DNA of 64,000 nt from positions 930,001-994,000 of the forward strand of contig NZ_JAKCPW010000001.1 in assembly GCF_021440085.1 (NCBI RefSeq), given 5' to 3'. The stretch is from Dyadobacter sp. CY261. Its GTDB lineage: Bacteria > Bacteroidota > Bacteroidia > Cytophagales > Spirosomataceae. Shown piece by piece: positions 25,722-35,100 of this stretch (its first letter is position 1; every line of letters starts with the position of its first letter). The notes under the pieces were generated by a model. The model was not told where the DNA came from. It saw only the letters and a list, made by a program, of their open reading frames with translations, and made no database searches. The translations under genes were made by a program, and so were the position numbers.

Positions 25722-25808
25722 AGGTTTAGGAAGAGGTCGTTTTGCTAAATTATTGAAATATTAAGGTAAAAAAAATCGGGGAATCCTTTTGAAGATAATC
25801 CTAAACCT
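25722..25808. promoter_or_regulatory. Inverted repeat in the GH9 / PTS divergent promoter region
   Basis: AGGTTTAGGA (25722-25731) and TCCTAAACCT (25799-25808) are exact reverse complements. One copy is six bases from the GH9 start and the other 25 bases from the PTS IIA start, so both leaders contain TCCTAAACCT in the sense orientation. This could be a shared operator or RNA-level site coordinating the two operons. No clear -33/-7 pair is visible. Confidence 0.4.
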
Positions 25809-25833
25809 ATTTTAACATATACTTATCAAATTC

Positions 25834-26253
25834 ATGCGAAAATTTCTGATCGCGACCCACGGCACCTTCGCTGGAGGAATCCGGAGCTCTCTGGAGATGA
25901 TCATCGGCCAGCAAGAGCATGTCCACCTCATTCAGGCCTATGTGGAAGAAAACAAAGGACTTGAAGAGGAGCTGGGAGCGCTGCTAGCCGATTTGTCGGA
26001 AGAAGACGAACTGGTCATTTTCACCGATCTGCTGGGCGGCAGTGTTACCAACCAGGTTCTCCGCCACGCCTTGAAGGATAATGTCCATATTGTATCGGGT
26101 TTCAACCTGCCACTGCTGGTGGATGTGCTGATGGCCGGTCCTGAGGAGCCGGTGATGGAAGTTATCGCGCATGCCATACAGGCTGCCAGGGACCAGATGG
26201 TTTATGTAAATGGTCTTGTCACCTCCCAGCAACCCGACGATTTCAATGATTAA
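25834..26253 (+). CDS. PTS mannose-family EIIA component
   Basis: A 139-residue cytoplasmic phosphocarrier of the mannose-class phosphotransferase system. MRKFLIATHGTFAGGIRSSL places the phosphorylated histidine at residue 9, and TDLLGGSVTNQV is the second conserved block of the EIIA-man fold. It accepts phosphate from HPr-His15 and passes it to EIIB. It is the first gene of a six-gene operon and its stop overlaps the EIIB start by eight bases. The protein ends soon after the EIIA domain, so IIA and IIB are separate chains, unlike E. coli ManX. Confidence 0.92.
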   Translation: MRKFLIATHGTFAGGIRSSLEMIIGQQEHVHLIQAYVEENKGLEEELGALLADLSEEDELVIFTDLLGGSVTNQVLRHALKDNVHIVSGFNLPLLVDVLMAGPEEPVMEVIAHAIQAARDQMVYVNGLVTSQQPDDFND

Positions 26254-26716
26254 GCTCTTACGGATAGACGACCGGCTGGTACACGGTCAGGTGGCATTGA
26301 CGTGGACGCCCGCCGTGGGTGCGGAATGTCTGGTGGTAGCGAATGACAAGGTCGCCAAGGATGATTTTCTCAAAATGACGATGAACCTCGCCAAGCCGGC
26401 GAATGCGAAATTGCTCATCAAATCGATTGCGGACACAATTACCTTTTTGTCGGACGAACGAAGTAAACCGATGAAAATACTGGTGCTCGTCAACTCCGTG
26501 CAGGACGCGGCTGCGCTCGCCCATGCATTGCCGCAGGTGCGGAGTATCAATTTCGGGGGAATCAGGGCGCGGGAAGGTGCCAGGCCCATTTCCAAAGCCA
26601 TTACCCTCACCGATGCCGACATAACCCTGATCCGTGACTTGCTGGCAAAGGGAATCGAGCTGGAAGTGCGGCAGGTGCCGACGGATGAACCACGGTCCAT
26701 TGAAACACTGCTCTGA
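26246..26716 (+). CDS. PTS mannose/sorbose-family EIIB component
   Basis: A 156-residue EIIB protein of the mannose-fructose-sorbose class. MIKLLRIDDRLVHGQVALTW contains the phosphoacceptor histidine (His13) in its standard setting, and INFGGIRAREGARPISKAIT is the second conserved loop. It transfers phosphate from EIIA to the incoming sugar at the EIIC/EIID channel. The start at 26246 overlaps the EIIA stop, and its own stop overlaps the next start as TGATG, indicating translational coupling throughout. Confidence 0.92.
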   Translation: MIKLLRIDDRLVHGQVALTWTPAVGAECLVVANDKVAKDDFLKMTMNLAKPANAKLLIKSIADTITFLSDERSKPMKILVLVNSVQDAAALAHALPQVRSINFGGIRAREGARPISKAITLTDADITLIRDLLAKGIELEVRQVPTDEPRSIETLL

Positions 26717-28317
26717 TGCTGACATCCTACATCCTGATCACCCTGATTGCCATGTTTGGGCATTCGGAGGATTTTCTGGGCACGACGCTGCTCAGCCGCC
26801 CCCTGGTTTTGGGGCCGTTGGTTGGACTTGTTTTGGGCGATTTCGAACAAGGGATCGTTATCGGCGCTACGCTCGAACTGATTTTCATGGGCAATATCAA
26901 AGTTGGGGCGGCCATTCCACCCGACGTCATTACCGGCGGCGTATTGGGTACCGCGTTCGCGATCATGTCGGGGAAAGGCCCGGCTGTGGCGCTTGCCCTG
27001 GCGGTACCGATTTCCATCCTGGCCGAAATGGTAGTGAGCGGCTTATTTGTATTCCGCCCGGTGTGGAATAAACGTTTTGACCGGTATGCGGAGGATGGCG
27101 ACTACCGTAAAGTGGAGCGGTTGCACATTTTGTCGGGCTTGCTCAAACCCTTGCTGATGGGCGTGGTGACGCTGCTCGCATTGCTCCTTGGGTCGGATGC
27201 GGTAAAGTCCTTTGTCGACACGATCCCGCCCTGGGTGCATTCGGGGTTGCAGGTCGCGGGTAATATGCTGCCGGCATTGGGTTTCGCATTGCTGATGAAC
27301 CTGATGTTCAACAAGGATGGCGCACCGTATTTTTTTCTGGGCTTTATTCTTACAAGTTATCTCAAACTGCCGATGATCGCCATCGGCGGGCTGGGGGTCA
27401 TTACTGCATTGATCGTCACAGGTATTACACATAAAGAGCAACCTGCCGGCGGAGACAGCGATTTTGATGATTTCGATATGGACGATTCTCCGCCGGTGAT
27501 GGTCAAACCGAAATCCACGCTCCTGACGCAAAGCGACATTCGCAGCTTGTTTGTCCGTTCGATGGCTTTGGAAGCCAATTTTAACTTCGAAACCTGGCAG
27601 AACACAGGCTTTGCATTCACGATGATCCCGGTTTTAAAAAGGCTTTACAAAACGCGGGAATCGATGTCGCGCGCATTGAAACGGCATTTGCAGTTTTTCA
27701 ATACTGCGCCGCATGGCTCGACGCTGATCATCGGTATTGCGGCCGCGATGGAGGAACAGAATGCCCGCGAAGACAACTTCGACGAAGAGTCGATCAACGC
27801 TGTCAAGACCGGGCTCATGGGACCGCTCGCGGGTGTGTTCGACTCGTTGTTCTGGGGGACGATCAAGGTCATAGCCGCGGGAATCGGTACTTCGCTTGCA
27901 TTGCAGGGAAGCGCACTGGGGCCTCTGCTTTTTTTGCTGATCTTCAATGTGCCGCACCTGATCCTGCGTTACAAGCTGACTTTCATCGGTTATGACACGG
28001 GCACCCGGTTTTTGCAGGATCTTTCCAAAACCAATGTGATGGACAAACTGAAAGCCGGTTCCGCTATTCTCGGCCTGATGGTCGTAGGCGCAATGCCCGC
28101 GACATTAATGGCGGTTCGGACGCCGGTTATGATCGGTTCGTCGGATTCGGCGGTGGCATTGCAAGGCGTGCTGGATCAGATCGTGCCGCATGTGATCCCG
28201 CTGGCGTTGACTTTCCTGGTATTCTATTTCGTAAAGCGTAATGTCAAAACGGCCTATCTGCTGATGGGGCTGCTCATGCTGGGTTTTTTAGGGAGTGTTT
28301 TAAATGTTTTTGCCTGA
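26716..28317 (+). CDS. PTS mannose-family EIIC-EIID fusion permease
   Basis: A 533-residue membrane protein joining two subunits that are normally separate. Residues 1-245 are EIIC (LLSRPLVLGPLVGLVLGDFE, GATLELIFMGNIKVGAAIPP), a hydrophobic transporter half. An acidic linker (about 246-262, with DSDFDDFDMDDSPP) leads to EIID, which opens with the family signature LTQSDIRSLFVRSMALEANF followed by NFETWQNTGFAFTMIPVLKR and ends with several helices. Together they form the sugar channel. The joined reading frame is clean, so the fusion looks genuine rather than a sequencing error. The sugar is not readable, but the operon's last gene points to an amino sugar. Confidence 0.9.
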   Translation: MLTSYILITLIAMFGHSEDFLGTTLLSRPLVLGPLVGLVLGDFEQGIVIGATLELIFMGNIKVGAAIPPDVITGGVLGTAFAIMSGKGPAVALALAVPISILAEMVVSGLFVFRPVWNKRFDRYAEDGDYRKVERLHILSGLLKPLLMGVVTLLALLLGSDAVKSFVDTIPPWVHSGLQVAGNMLPALGFALLMNLMFNKDGAPYFFLGFILTSYLKLPMIAIGGLGVITALIVTGITHKEQPAGGDSDFDDFDMDDSPPVMVKPKSTLLTQSDIRSLFVRSMALEANFNFETWQNTGFAFTMIPVLKRLYKTRESMSRALKRHLQFFNTAPHGSTLIIGIAAAMEEQNAREDNFDEESINAVKTGLMGPLAGVFDSLFWGTIKVIAAGIGTSLALQGSALGPLLFLLIFNVPHLILRYKLTFIGYDTGTRFLQDLSKTNVMDKLKAGSAILGLMVVGAMPATLMAVRTPVMIGSSDSAVALQGVLDQIVPHVIPLALTFLVFYFVKRNVKTAYLLMGLLMLGFLGSVLNVFA

Positions 28318-28323
28318 AAGCCT

Positions 28324-30057
28324 ATGGTACCGACAAAGAAATCGACACAGATCGAAGGTATGGGCGTCTCCCCGGGGATTGCGCTCGGGCGGGCGTTTGT
28401 CATGCAGCGGGAGGTGGTGGCTCTAACCGGAATTCACCTGACCAGTGCGGCGGAAGTAGCAGCAGAAATCGCGCGTTTTGACGATGCCGTATCGCAATCC
28501 GTTGCGGAAGTGGAGGCATTGATCGCCGAATTAACCGATCGGGGTGCCGATGACGGACTGGATATTCTAGAAACACAGATCGAATTTTTATCCGACCCGC
28601 AGCTCCGGGACGACGTGGTCCGGAAAGTAGAGGAGGAATTAAAAACGGCCCACGATGCGCTGATCGAGGTTACTGATGCATTGGTACGGCTCTTCCTGGG
28701 TATGGAGGATGAGTACATGCGGGGACGCCACGCAGATGTGCGTGATGCGGGCGACCGTATCCTTCGTAACCTCGGTGCAAGAGTGCAACAGCCACGGACG
28801 TACCCGGAAGGATGCATTATCATCGCCGACGACCTCAGTCCGTCCGACACCATGACGCTAGACCTGACGCTGGTCGCCGGATTTGCAACCCAAACCGGGG
28901 GCAGAACTTCTCATGCGGCGATCGTCGCAAAGGCTCGTGGTATCCCGGCGGTCGTGGGCTGCGGTGCTGCGCTCGGCGGGATCGGGGATGATGAATGGCT
29001 TATTCTGGATGGGCAGGCGGGGCAGCTCCTGGTGCAGCCGGATAATGATACAATCGGCATTTACCGCGAAAAACAGCAGGATTTTGTCAAGCAGCTTGCC
29101 TGGCTCAAATCGCTCAGAGATGCTCCCGCCGTAACAAAAGACGGGCATGCCGTAGCGCTTCTGGCCAATATTTCCGAACCTGCCGATCTGGACCAGGTGT
29201 TCGAAAATGGGGGAGAAGGAGTGGGGCTACTGCGAACGGAATTGCTTTTCATGGGTCGCGATTCCCCGCCGGATGAGGAAGAGCAATTTGAATTTTATAG
29301 AAAAATCGCTTTGAAAGCAGGTAAGCGACCTGTTACGATCCGCACGATCGATATTGGCGGGGATAAAGAGGCACCCTACCTGGGATTACCGAAAGAAGAA
29401 AACCCTTTTTTAGGCTACCGGGCCATACGCATTTGCCTGGACCGGACGGACGTTTTCAAAACGCAGCTTCGTGCCATTCTACGTGCTAGCACATTCGGGA
29501 ATCTGAAAATCATGTTTCCGATGATCGGGAGCGTACAGGAAGTACGGGCAGCCAAAGCGGTCATGCGGGAGGTGGGGAAGGAGATGGAGCAGCAAGGCGT
29601 TCCGTTTAATTCGCAAATACAAACCGGGATCATGATCGAGATACCGGCGGCGGCGATCATTGCCGACCTGCTGGCGAAGGAAGTGGATTTTTTTAGCATC
29701 GGTACCAATGACCTCATTCAGTACACATTAGCGGTCGACCGGATGAACGATCAGGTCGCTCCTTTGTATGACGGCTTTCACCCGGCCGTGCTGCGTCTGA
29801 TCGCCCGCGTGATCGAAGAGGCGAATCGCAACGGCATTCATGTGGGCATGTGTGGCGAGTTGGCTGCCGACCCGCTCGCGACGCGTTTGTTGCTCGGAAT
29901 GGGTTTGCGAGAATTTTCCATGAGCGCTGTTTCGATACCCTGGATCAAACAACAGGTGAGGGAAACCATGCTCTCCGAGGCAGAATGTATTTTTGAAGCT
30001 GTCAAAGGGCTCGACAGCGCCGACGAGATCAGACGTTTTTGTAAACCAATTAATTAA
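28324..30057 (+). CDS. ptsI: PTS enzyme I (PEP-protein phosphotransferase)
   Basis: A 577-residue cytoplasmic enzyme that takes phosphate from phosphoenolpyruvate and hands it to HPr. The phosphohistidine domain holds GGRTSHAAIVAKARG with His197; the PEP-binding barrel shows EGVGLLRTELLFMGRD, FFSIGTNDLIQYTLAVDR and HVGMCGELAADP, including the catalytic cysteine. Length and domain order match classical EI. It starts six bases after the permease and is followed by HPr after 15 bases. Having its own EI and HPr makes this locus a self-contained phosphotransferase system. Confidence 0.95.
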   Translation: MVPTKKSTQIEGMGVSPGIALGRAFVMQREVVALTGIHLTSAAEVAAEIARFDDAVSQSVAEVEALIAELTDRGADDGLDILETQIEFLSDPQLRDDVVRKVEEELKTAHDALIEVTDALVRLFLGMEDEYMRGRHADVRDAGDRILRNLGARVQQPRTYPEGCIIIADDLSPSDTMTLDLTLVAGFATQTGGRTSHAAIVAKARGIPAVVGCGAALGGIGDDEWLILDGQAGQLLVQPDNDTIGIYREKQQDFVKQLAWLKSLRDAPAVTKDGHAVALLANISEPADLDQVFENGGEGVGLLRTELLFMGRDSPPDEEEQFEFYRKIALKAGKRPVTIRTIDIGGDKEAPYLGLPKEENPFLGYRAIRICLDRTDVFKTQLRAILRASTFGNLKIMFPMIGSVQEVRAAKAVMREVGKEMEQQGVPFNSQIQTGIMIEIPAAAIIADLLAKEVDFFSIGTNDLIQYTLAVDRMNDQVAPLYDGFHPAVLRLIARVIEEANRNGIHVGMCGELAADPLATRLLLGMGLREFSMSAVSIPWIKQQVRETMLSEAECIFEAVKGLDSADEIRRFCKPIN

Positions 30058-30072
30058 AATATAAAGTATTAT

Positions 30073-30339
30073 ATGATATCGAAAGAATACACAATCCTTG
30101 CGCCGGAAGGTATTCATGCGAGGCCAGCCACGGCACTGGTCAGGCTGGTGAAAAAATTCAAATCCGGGATCAGCTTGAAAAAAGGGGATAAAACAATCCC
30201 GCTTAATAGCATGCTCAACATCCTGGCATTGTCGACCAAAGGGGGAGACCTGGTTTCGGTCCTGATCGACGGCGAAGACGAGGAAGAAGCGGCTTCGGCG
30301 TTGGATGTATTCTTTAAAGAACAATTACAGAATTTATAG
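30073..30339 (+). CDS. ptsH: PTS phosphocarrier protein HPr
   Basis: An 88-residue HPr. GIHARPAT carries the EI-phosphorylated His15, and Ser46 occupies the position that HPr kinase modifies in Gram-positive bacteria, within a sequence (PLNSMLNILAL) close to the classical one. No HPr kinase gene is in the window. It is the shuttle between EI and EIIA. The last ten residues extend slightly beyond the usual end. It follows ptsI by 15 bases, and 96 bases with a short tandem repeat separate it from the deaminase-like gene. Confidence 0.93.
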   Translation: MISKEYTILAPEGIHARPATALVRLVKKFKSGISLKKGDKTIPLNSMLNILALSTKGGDLVSVLIDGEDEEEAASALDVFFKEQLQNL

Positions 30340-30360
30340 TCAGGGATAGGTTCAGGCATC

Positions 30361-30420
30361 GCTGACAACGCCTGACTACTCTTGACCAAACTTGACTAAC
30401 CCTAACAACACCCGACTACC
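30361..30420. repeat. Six degenerate tandem 10-base repeats
   Basis: Read in tens from 30361, the units are GCTGACAACG, CCTGACTACT, CTTGACCAAA, CTTGACTAAC, CCTAACAACA and CCCGACTACC, sharing roughly C-Y-T-G-A-C-N-A. The array lies between ptsH and the deaminase-like gene, ending 15 bases before the latter's start. A further TTGACTGACT follows. It may be a decayed tandem duplication, a helically phased protein-binding array, or a stretch affecting the deaminase's translation. Confidence 0.55.
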
Positions 30421-30435
30421 TTTTATTGACTGACT

Positions 30436-31179
30436 ATGAAAATTACCATTTGTAAAAGCGAACACGAGTTCAATGTGACTGCCGCATGGCGGATCATCGC
30501 ACAGATGCTGGAAAAGCCCAATGCGGTGATCGGCTTATCAACCGGTCAGACTACGATCGACATGCATGCGATCGTTTCAGACATTTACCGGCAGTACCCT
30601 TTCGATGTTTCGCGCATTACATTGTTCAATGTCGACGAACTGACCAACCTCCCGCGTGAGTATGCCGGTAGTTGCTATACGATGATCCTGAACCAGCTCG
30701 CCGGGCCGCTGGGTATTCCCGAAGAGAACTTCATCATGCCTCCCACGATGTCGGACGATTTTGAGCGCGAAGCGCGTTTTTTCGAACAACAATTAACCGA
30801 AAGGGGCGGTGCCGATCTGCAAATGCTGGGATTGGGGATGAATGGGCACATTGGTATTAACCAGCCCGGCACGCCGTTCGAAAGCGAAACCTGGGTATCG
30901 CCCATGGATCCTGACTTTGAAGCCCGAGTTCGCAGGGAAACGCAGGTGCCCGCCGAAACAGTCCTGGGCGGCCTCACGCGCGGCATTCGGAACATTATGC
31001 ATACCCGCAAGCTCATCCTGATCGCAAAAGGCGCCCATAAGGCCGAAATGGTCGAAAAGGCCATTATGGGACCCGTTACCACAGACATTCCCGCATCGAT
31101 CGTGCAAATGCACCCCAACTGCGAGATCCTGCTCGATGCCGACGCGGGTGCGCTGATTGCCGGGAGGATATCATCTTGA
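30436..31179 (+). CDS. Glucosamine/galactosamine-6-phosphate deaminase-like protein (NagB/AgaI family)
   Basis: A 247-residue member of the NagB isomerase/deaminase family, which turns amino-sugar 6-phosphates into ketose 6-phosphates plus ammonia. GLSTGQTTIDMH is the phosphate loop, FNVDEL gives the catalytic Asp67, and LGLGMNGHIGINQPG holds His138. At two active-site positions it differs from E. coli NagB: Asn136 for Asp (common in other subgroups) and Gln143 for Glu (unusual). The pattern is closer to AgaI-type galactosamine-6-phosphate enzymes. It is the last gene of the PTS operon and defines its likely pathway: uptake with phosphorylation, then deamination into glycolysis. Confidence 0.82.
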   Translation: MKITICKSEHEFNVTAAWRIIAQMLEKPNAVIGLSTGQTTIDMHAIVSDIYRQYPFDVSRITLFNVDELTNLPREYAGSCYTMILNQLAGPLGIPEENFIMPPTMSDDFEREARFFEQQLTERGGADLQMLGLGMNGHIGINQPGTPFESETWVSPMDPDFEARVRRETQVPAETVLGGLTRGIRNIMHTRKLILIAKGAHKAEMVEKAIMGPVTTDIPASIVQMHPNCEILLDADAGALIAGRISS

Positions 31180-31228
31180 ATTCAAGTGAAGGTTGTCCGA
31201 TTCAAAGACAACCTTCATATTTTGAATT
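31180..31228. terminator. Bidirectional terminator hairpin
   Basis: GAAGGTTGTC (31188-31197) pairs with GACAACCTTC (31207-31216), with further AT-rich outer pairing of ATTCAA and TTGAAT. It lies exactly between the PTS operon and the convergent coiled-coil gene and can serve both. Confidence 0.85.
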
Positions 31229-31652
31229 AGTGTTTACATTTCTCAATACATTCGGCTAGTGCTTCCCGGGCGGTCGCGAGTATTTCTTCGAGCTCGGACC
31301 TGTATTCAACAGCCTTGTCGTAGGCGTCCCTGGCAATGCCGGCGTTCTCGATGGCCTCATCGTTCGCTTTTTGCGCATTTTCAAGGGCTATGATGTTTGC
31401 TGCTGTTGGCGATTTGTTGTAATTCTCCTGGGCTGTTTTCAGGGCGGCGGCAGCTCTGTCAACTTCGGTATTGGCGGCCTGAAGGGCCTGCAACAATTTC
31501 AACTGTTCTTTTTTGAATTCTTCAATTTCATTTATGGCGTCCTGGACGTCCTTTTTCTCCTGATCACAGCAGTGATCCATTATCATGTCGGAACAACTCC
31601 AGTCGGGGCCAAGCATTACCAGGAGGAACAGATAGTAGAATATCTTTTTCAT
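31227..31652 (-). CDS. Exported coiled-coil protein, possible lipoprotein
   Basis: A 141-residue protein with an N-terminal signal (MKKIFYYLFLLVMLGPDWSC); the cysteine at 20 could be lipidated, though GPDWSC is a poor lipobox. A CC pair follows at about residue 28, and then about 100 residues of uninterrupted heptad-like helix (INEIEEFKKEQLKLLQALQA, AAALKTAQENYNKS, YRSELEEILATAREAL), with cysteines again at the end. It would form a periplasmic or outer-membrane helical rod. I do not recognise a family. It is monocistronic. Confidence 0.6.
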   Translation of the reverse strand: MKKIFYYLFLLVMLGPDWSCSDMIMDHCCDQEKKDVQDAINEIEEFKKEQLKLLQALQAANTEVDRAAAALKTAQENYNKSPTAANIIALENAQKANDEAIENAGIARDAYDKAVEYRSELEEILATAREALAECIEKCKH

Positions 31653-32110
31653 AACTGATTGATTTGATTTAGAGTAAGGGCAAATGCGAAAGATGTCGCA
31701 AATCGGCCTGATACTGCCGATTCGCCATGCATAAACGGTGCACCTGCTGGCCGCAATATTATTTGCAGCGGGCTGGTTTTCGTAATACTTATCAATAGGG
31801 AATGAGAGAAGGCGTTTTCAGAATGCCTTTCCAGCATAAGCACAGGAACCGTGGTACTTCAATACAGCGTGCGAAGGCCTTCGTCAATAGATGAAGGGCA
31901 GTAGCGCGGGAGTTTGCCCTAGTTCGGGCGGCGTAGCAAAGAAGGCCGTGCGTGGCGGCCCGGGCACATCGTGTGCGGATTGAACAATGCTTTCATGCAG
32001 AGGGTGGTTTGGAATTGTTCAAATTTTTATAAAAATAACTTAATTAATTTTATATCAAATCATGAACGAATGGTTTTTTGGATAAATCGACATGTTAGTA
32101 CTTTTATTGC
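31653..32110. other. Noncoding stretch with several hairpins
   Basis: No protein-like frame is seen on either strand. The middle (about 31850-31980) is GC-rich, with the potential hairpin GGGCA...TGCCC near 31900. On the plus strand TTGAACAAT (31980-31988) pairs with ATTGTTCAA (32014-32022), followed by ATTTTTAT like a weak terminator. A small RNA gene is possible; no known RNA family was recognised. Confidence 0.35.
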
Positions 32111-32146
32111 AAAAAAGCCGCCCTCCAAAGTGTGAATGGGGGCGGC
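32111..32146 (-). terminator. Terminator of the type IX secreted protein gene
   Basis: On the minus strand GCCGCCC (32146-32140) pairs with GGGCGGC (32123-32117), followed directly by six T residues. It lies 25 bases after the stop codon of the large surface protein gene. Confidence 0.88.
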
Positions 32147-32170
32147 GTTTAAGGGTACGGAGGGTATTGG

Positions 32171-35100
32171 CTACTTGCTGACTACAATCTTTCTGACAGT
32201 GTGTGAACCATCTTTTGTCACGATTTTGACCAGATACATCCCGCTGGAAAATTGGCCGAGATCGATGCCTTTTTCTGAAACCGTGTCAAACTGCGCAACA
32301 ATTTGTCCGCTTGCATTGGCCAACGAAACATGGCTGATCGATTGCGGGTCGACCCCTGTGATGTGGAGTGTACGTGAAGCGGGATTTGGATATGCCCATA
32401 CCTTCATGCCTATATTTTCCAGGTCGACACTCACTGTGCGGGAATAAGCAAAAGTATGGTCGCGGTCAACCGTTTTGAGACGATAATAATTGGTTCCCGA
32501 AAGCGGAGCCTTGTCGATTGCCGTGTAGCTGTTTGACTCCCGGCTGTCACCAATTGCGGCTGTCTCTGCGACTTTATTCCAGGTTTTTGCGTCGTTGCTA
32601 CGTTCCACATCAAAGTGGGAAGCGTTGGTTTCCTGAGACGTTTTCCACGACAAATGTACCTGACTTTCCCTTGAAACCGCTTCAAAGCTTACCAGGGTTA
32701 CCGGCAATTTGCCCTCCCACGTCAGGGTGTAGGTTGCCGGGCTCTTGTCGTCCATTCCATGTGAATCTACATAGGCATATTGAAACGATGTAAGCGCATA
32801 GCCGGACCCGGTCATTTTAATACTGAACAAGGTCGGATTAGTGAATACAAAGTAGTTGGTTACCTCGGTAGCGGTCACTAACGATCCATCGTAATACAAG
32901 TCTCCATTTGTAGGAAGCGACGTAATGATTACACCCTGAGGATTCGTAATTGTGCCTGTATTGCCTGTGTAAGTGCCGTCCTCGGGATCACTGCCTGACA
33001 CGACCGGGGGATTTCCGCTGATACCATTCAGCAGGATTACATCATTCACTTCCGGCTTCGCAATAGACGTATTGTGGTTATCTGAATTCGGTGGCTGCAA
33101 GTAAGTTACGGTAATGGTAGCGACGTCGCTCAGGCCTGTTGCTATTTCCGTAAGCGTGTAGTTGATCGCGGTCGGATTGCCGCTGAAACCTACTTCGGGC
33201 GCAAAGGTAACCTCGCCGGTACCAGGGGTGTAAGTCCATATGCCCTGACCAGTTACAGTGAGCGAATGCTGAATGCCGCCTGTCGAAGGGTCTATGTCCA
33301 CTGTTACGTCGCCCGGCGCAGGGACAGCGCCGCCATTTAGCTTGTCGTTGGTGAGGATGTTCAACGTAACTATGGTTCCCGAAGGATTGGCAAGGTCCTG
33401 GTCGTCGTCGGCGATAGGTGGCGTCACCACCACAGCATCGTCCTTGTTGTTCTCCTGGTTATCGTCGTTTTCGTTGCCCTGTATAATCACCGTATTCAAA
33501 TAGGGGCCTGTTGCTTTGACTCGCGCCGTCACGGTCATTGTAGCGACTTCGTTCTCGTCCAAAGTACCGATAAGCCATGTTTCGGTTGCTTCATCCCACG
33601 ATCCTTTGGAGACGACCACACTCTCAAACGTGTAGCCATCCGGAATCTCATCCGTCACGATCACGCCGGTAGCAGTGAGCGGATTCCCCGCATTCTCCGG
33701 AAGAGGTAAGTTGGTGGCCTCAATCGTAAAAGTGACGGTTTCCCCAACGCTGGCGGAGCCAGGTGTCACCGATTTGGTTACAGCCAGGTCTACATCCGAA
33801 GTATAGTTGAAGACCAGTTCACGGACAATCTCATCATTATAGGCACCAGTCCAGGTATTGATCGTATTGTTTTGACTAAAACCATTATCCCCGTTGGCCC
33901 ACCATTTGTGGTCGGGGCCTAAAACGCCGGTTACATTCACCTGGACGCTCCGGGGGCTAAGGGTGCTGGTACTGGGTATGTTCGCTCTTGTGATGCCAGT
34001 GTCATCCCAGTAAAGCTTGTCGTTGATTGGTGTGGTACCGGATCTGAGTGGACGTACATGTTTGATCGAAATACCCAGGCTTTGCTCCATGTCGTAGATC
34101 GGGAAATGCACCGGGTAAAATAAAAGCGAGGATACAAAGTGAATCGCTGTTCCGGTCGGGACATCCGCGCCGTTACCGTCCTTGCCATCCCAATGCATTT
34201 GATAGGTGCCGGCTGCATTATACTCATTTGAAATGATCACATCGTTTCCATCGAAGAATTGATTGCCGTTCAGGTCAATCAAAATGTCCACAATAGACGG
34301 GTTGTCGATGTTTACCGTGAAATCTGCCTGGCCTGCAACAGGGCTGGAACCCGGCCTCCTGGAAAACACGGCTTCGAAGGTTGCCACAGGGAAAGGAGAT
34401 GAAGGCCATACACTGGCGTCGGGATTGGTTAAAAACAGCGGAAAATGCGCGTTGGAAGATACGCCATTGATAGAACGGCGGTTCTGTTCGAATGTCAAAT
34501 TGTTCCTGGGGCCATCCAGGTTTGCAAAAAATATGGCATAGCCGGAGTTGCTTCCTCCAAAATTGGCATACTTGATATAAAAGTCATTGGCCGGCGTATA
34601 GGTATTATCGATAGGTATGTAAAAACCAAAATTGGCAGGGGAAGAGTTGGTATTAGAGGAGCCGACGGTAGTAGGCAGGTCGTTTACCACACTCCAGTAT
34701 TTACAGTACACACGGCCGTTTTGCCTGGTATAGTTGCCTGCGGAGCCGGATGCTACGGTGATATCCCAATAGTTGAATTCAAGGTTGTTTGATTCAATTT
34801 CAACCCAGAAAGCCCTGTCCGAGCCGGTATTGTTTGTAAACGATTGGGCATTATATCCGTTCCCTGTTACCTGGGATGGGCCGGTAGTAGCAGCAGCGGC
34901 GTTTGAAGGCCTGCCGGTGGCCCCGCCGGACCCCTGTGTTATGCCTTGTGCCTGCCGAAGGACCCTGTTCGGGGAGGTGGTAGCGGTGGGGTAATAGCCA
35001 GTGGAAGAGTTGTCGTAATACCAGTTGAAATTGATAGTGGAGCTCCCGGAGGCAGTCCTAAAACCATAAAAGACGGTTTCGCCGGCTTTAACCCACACGT

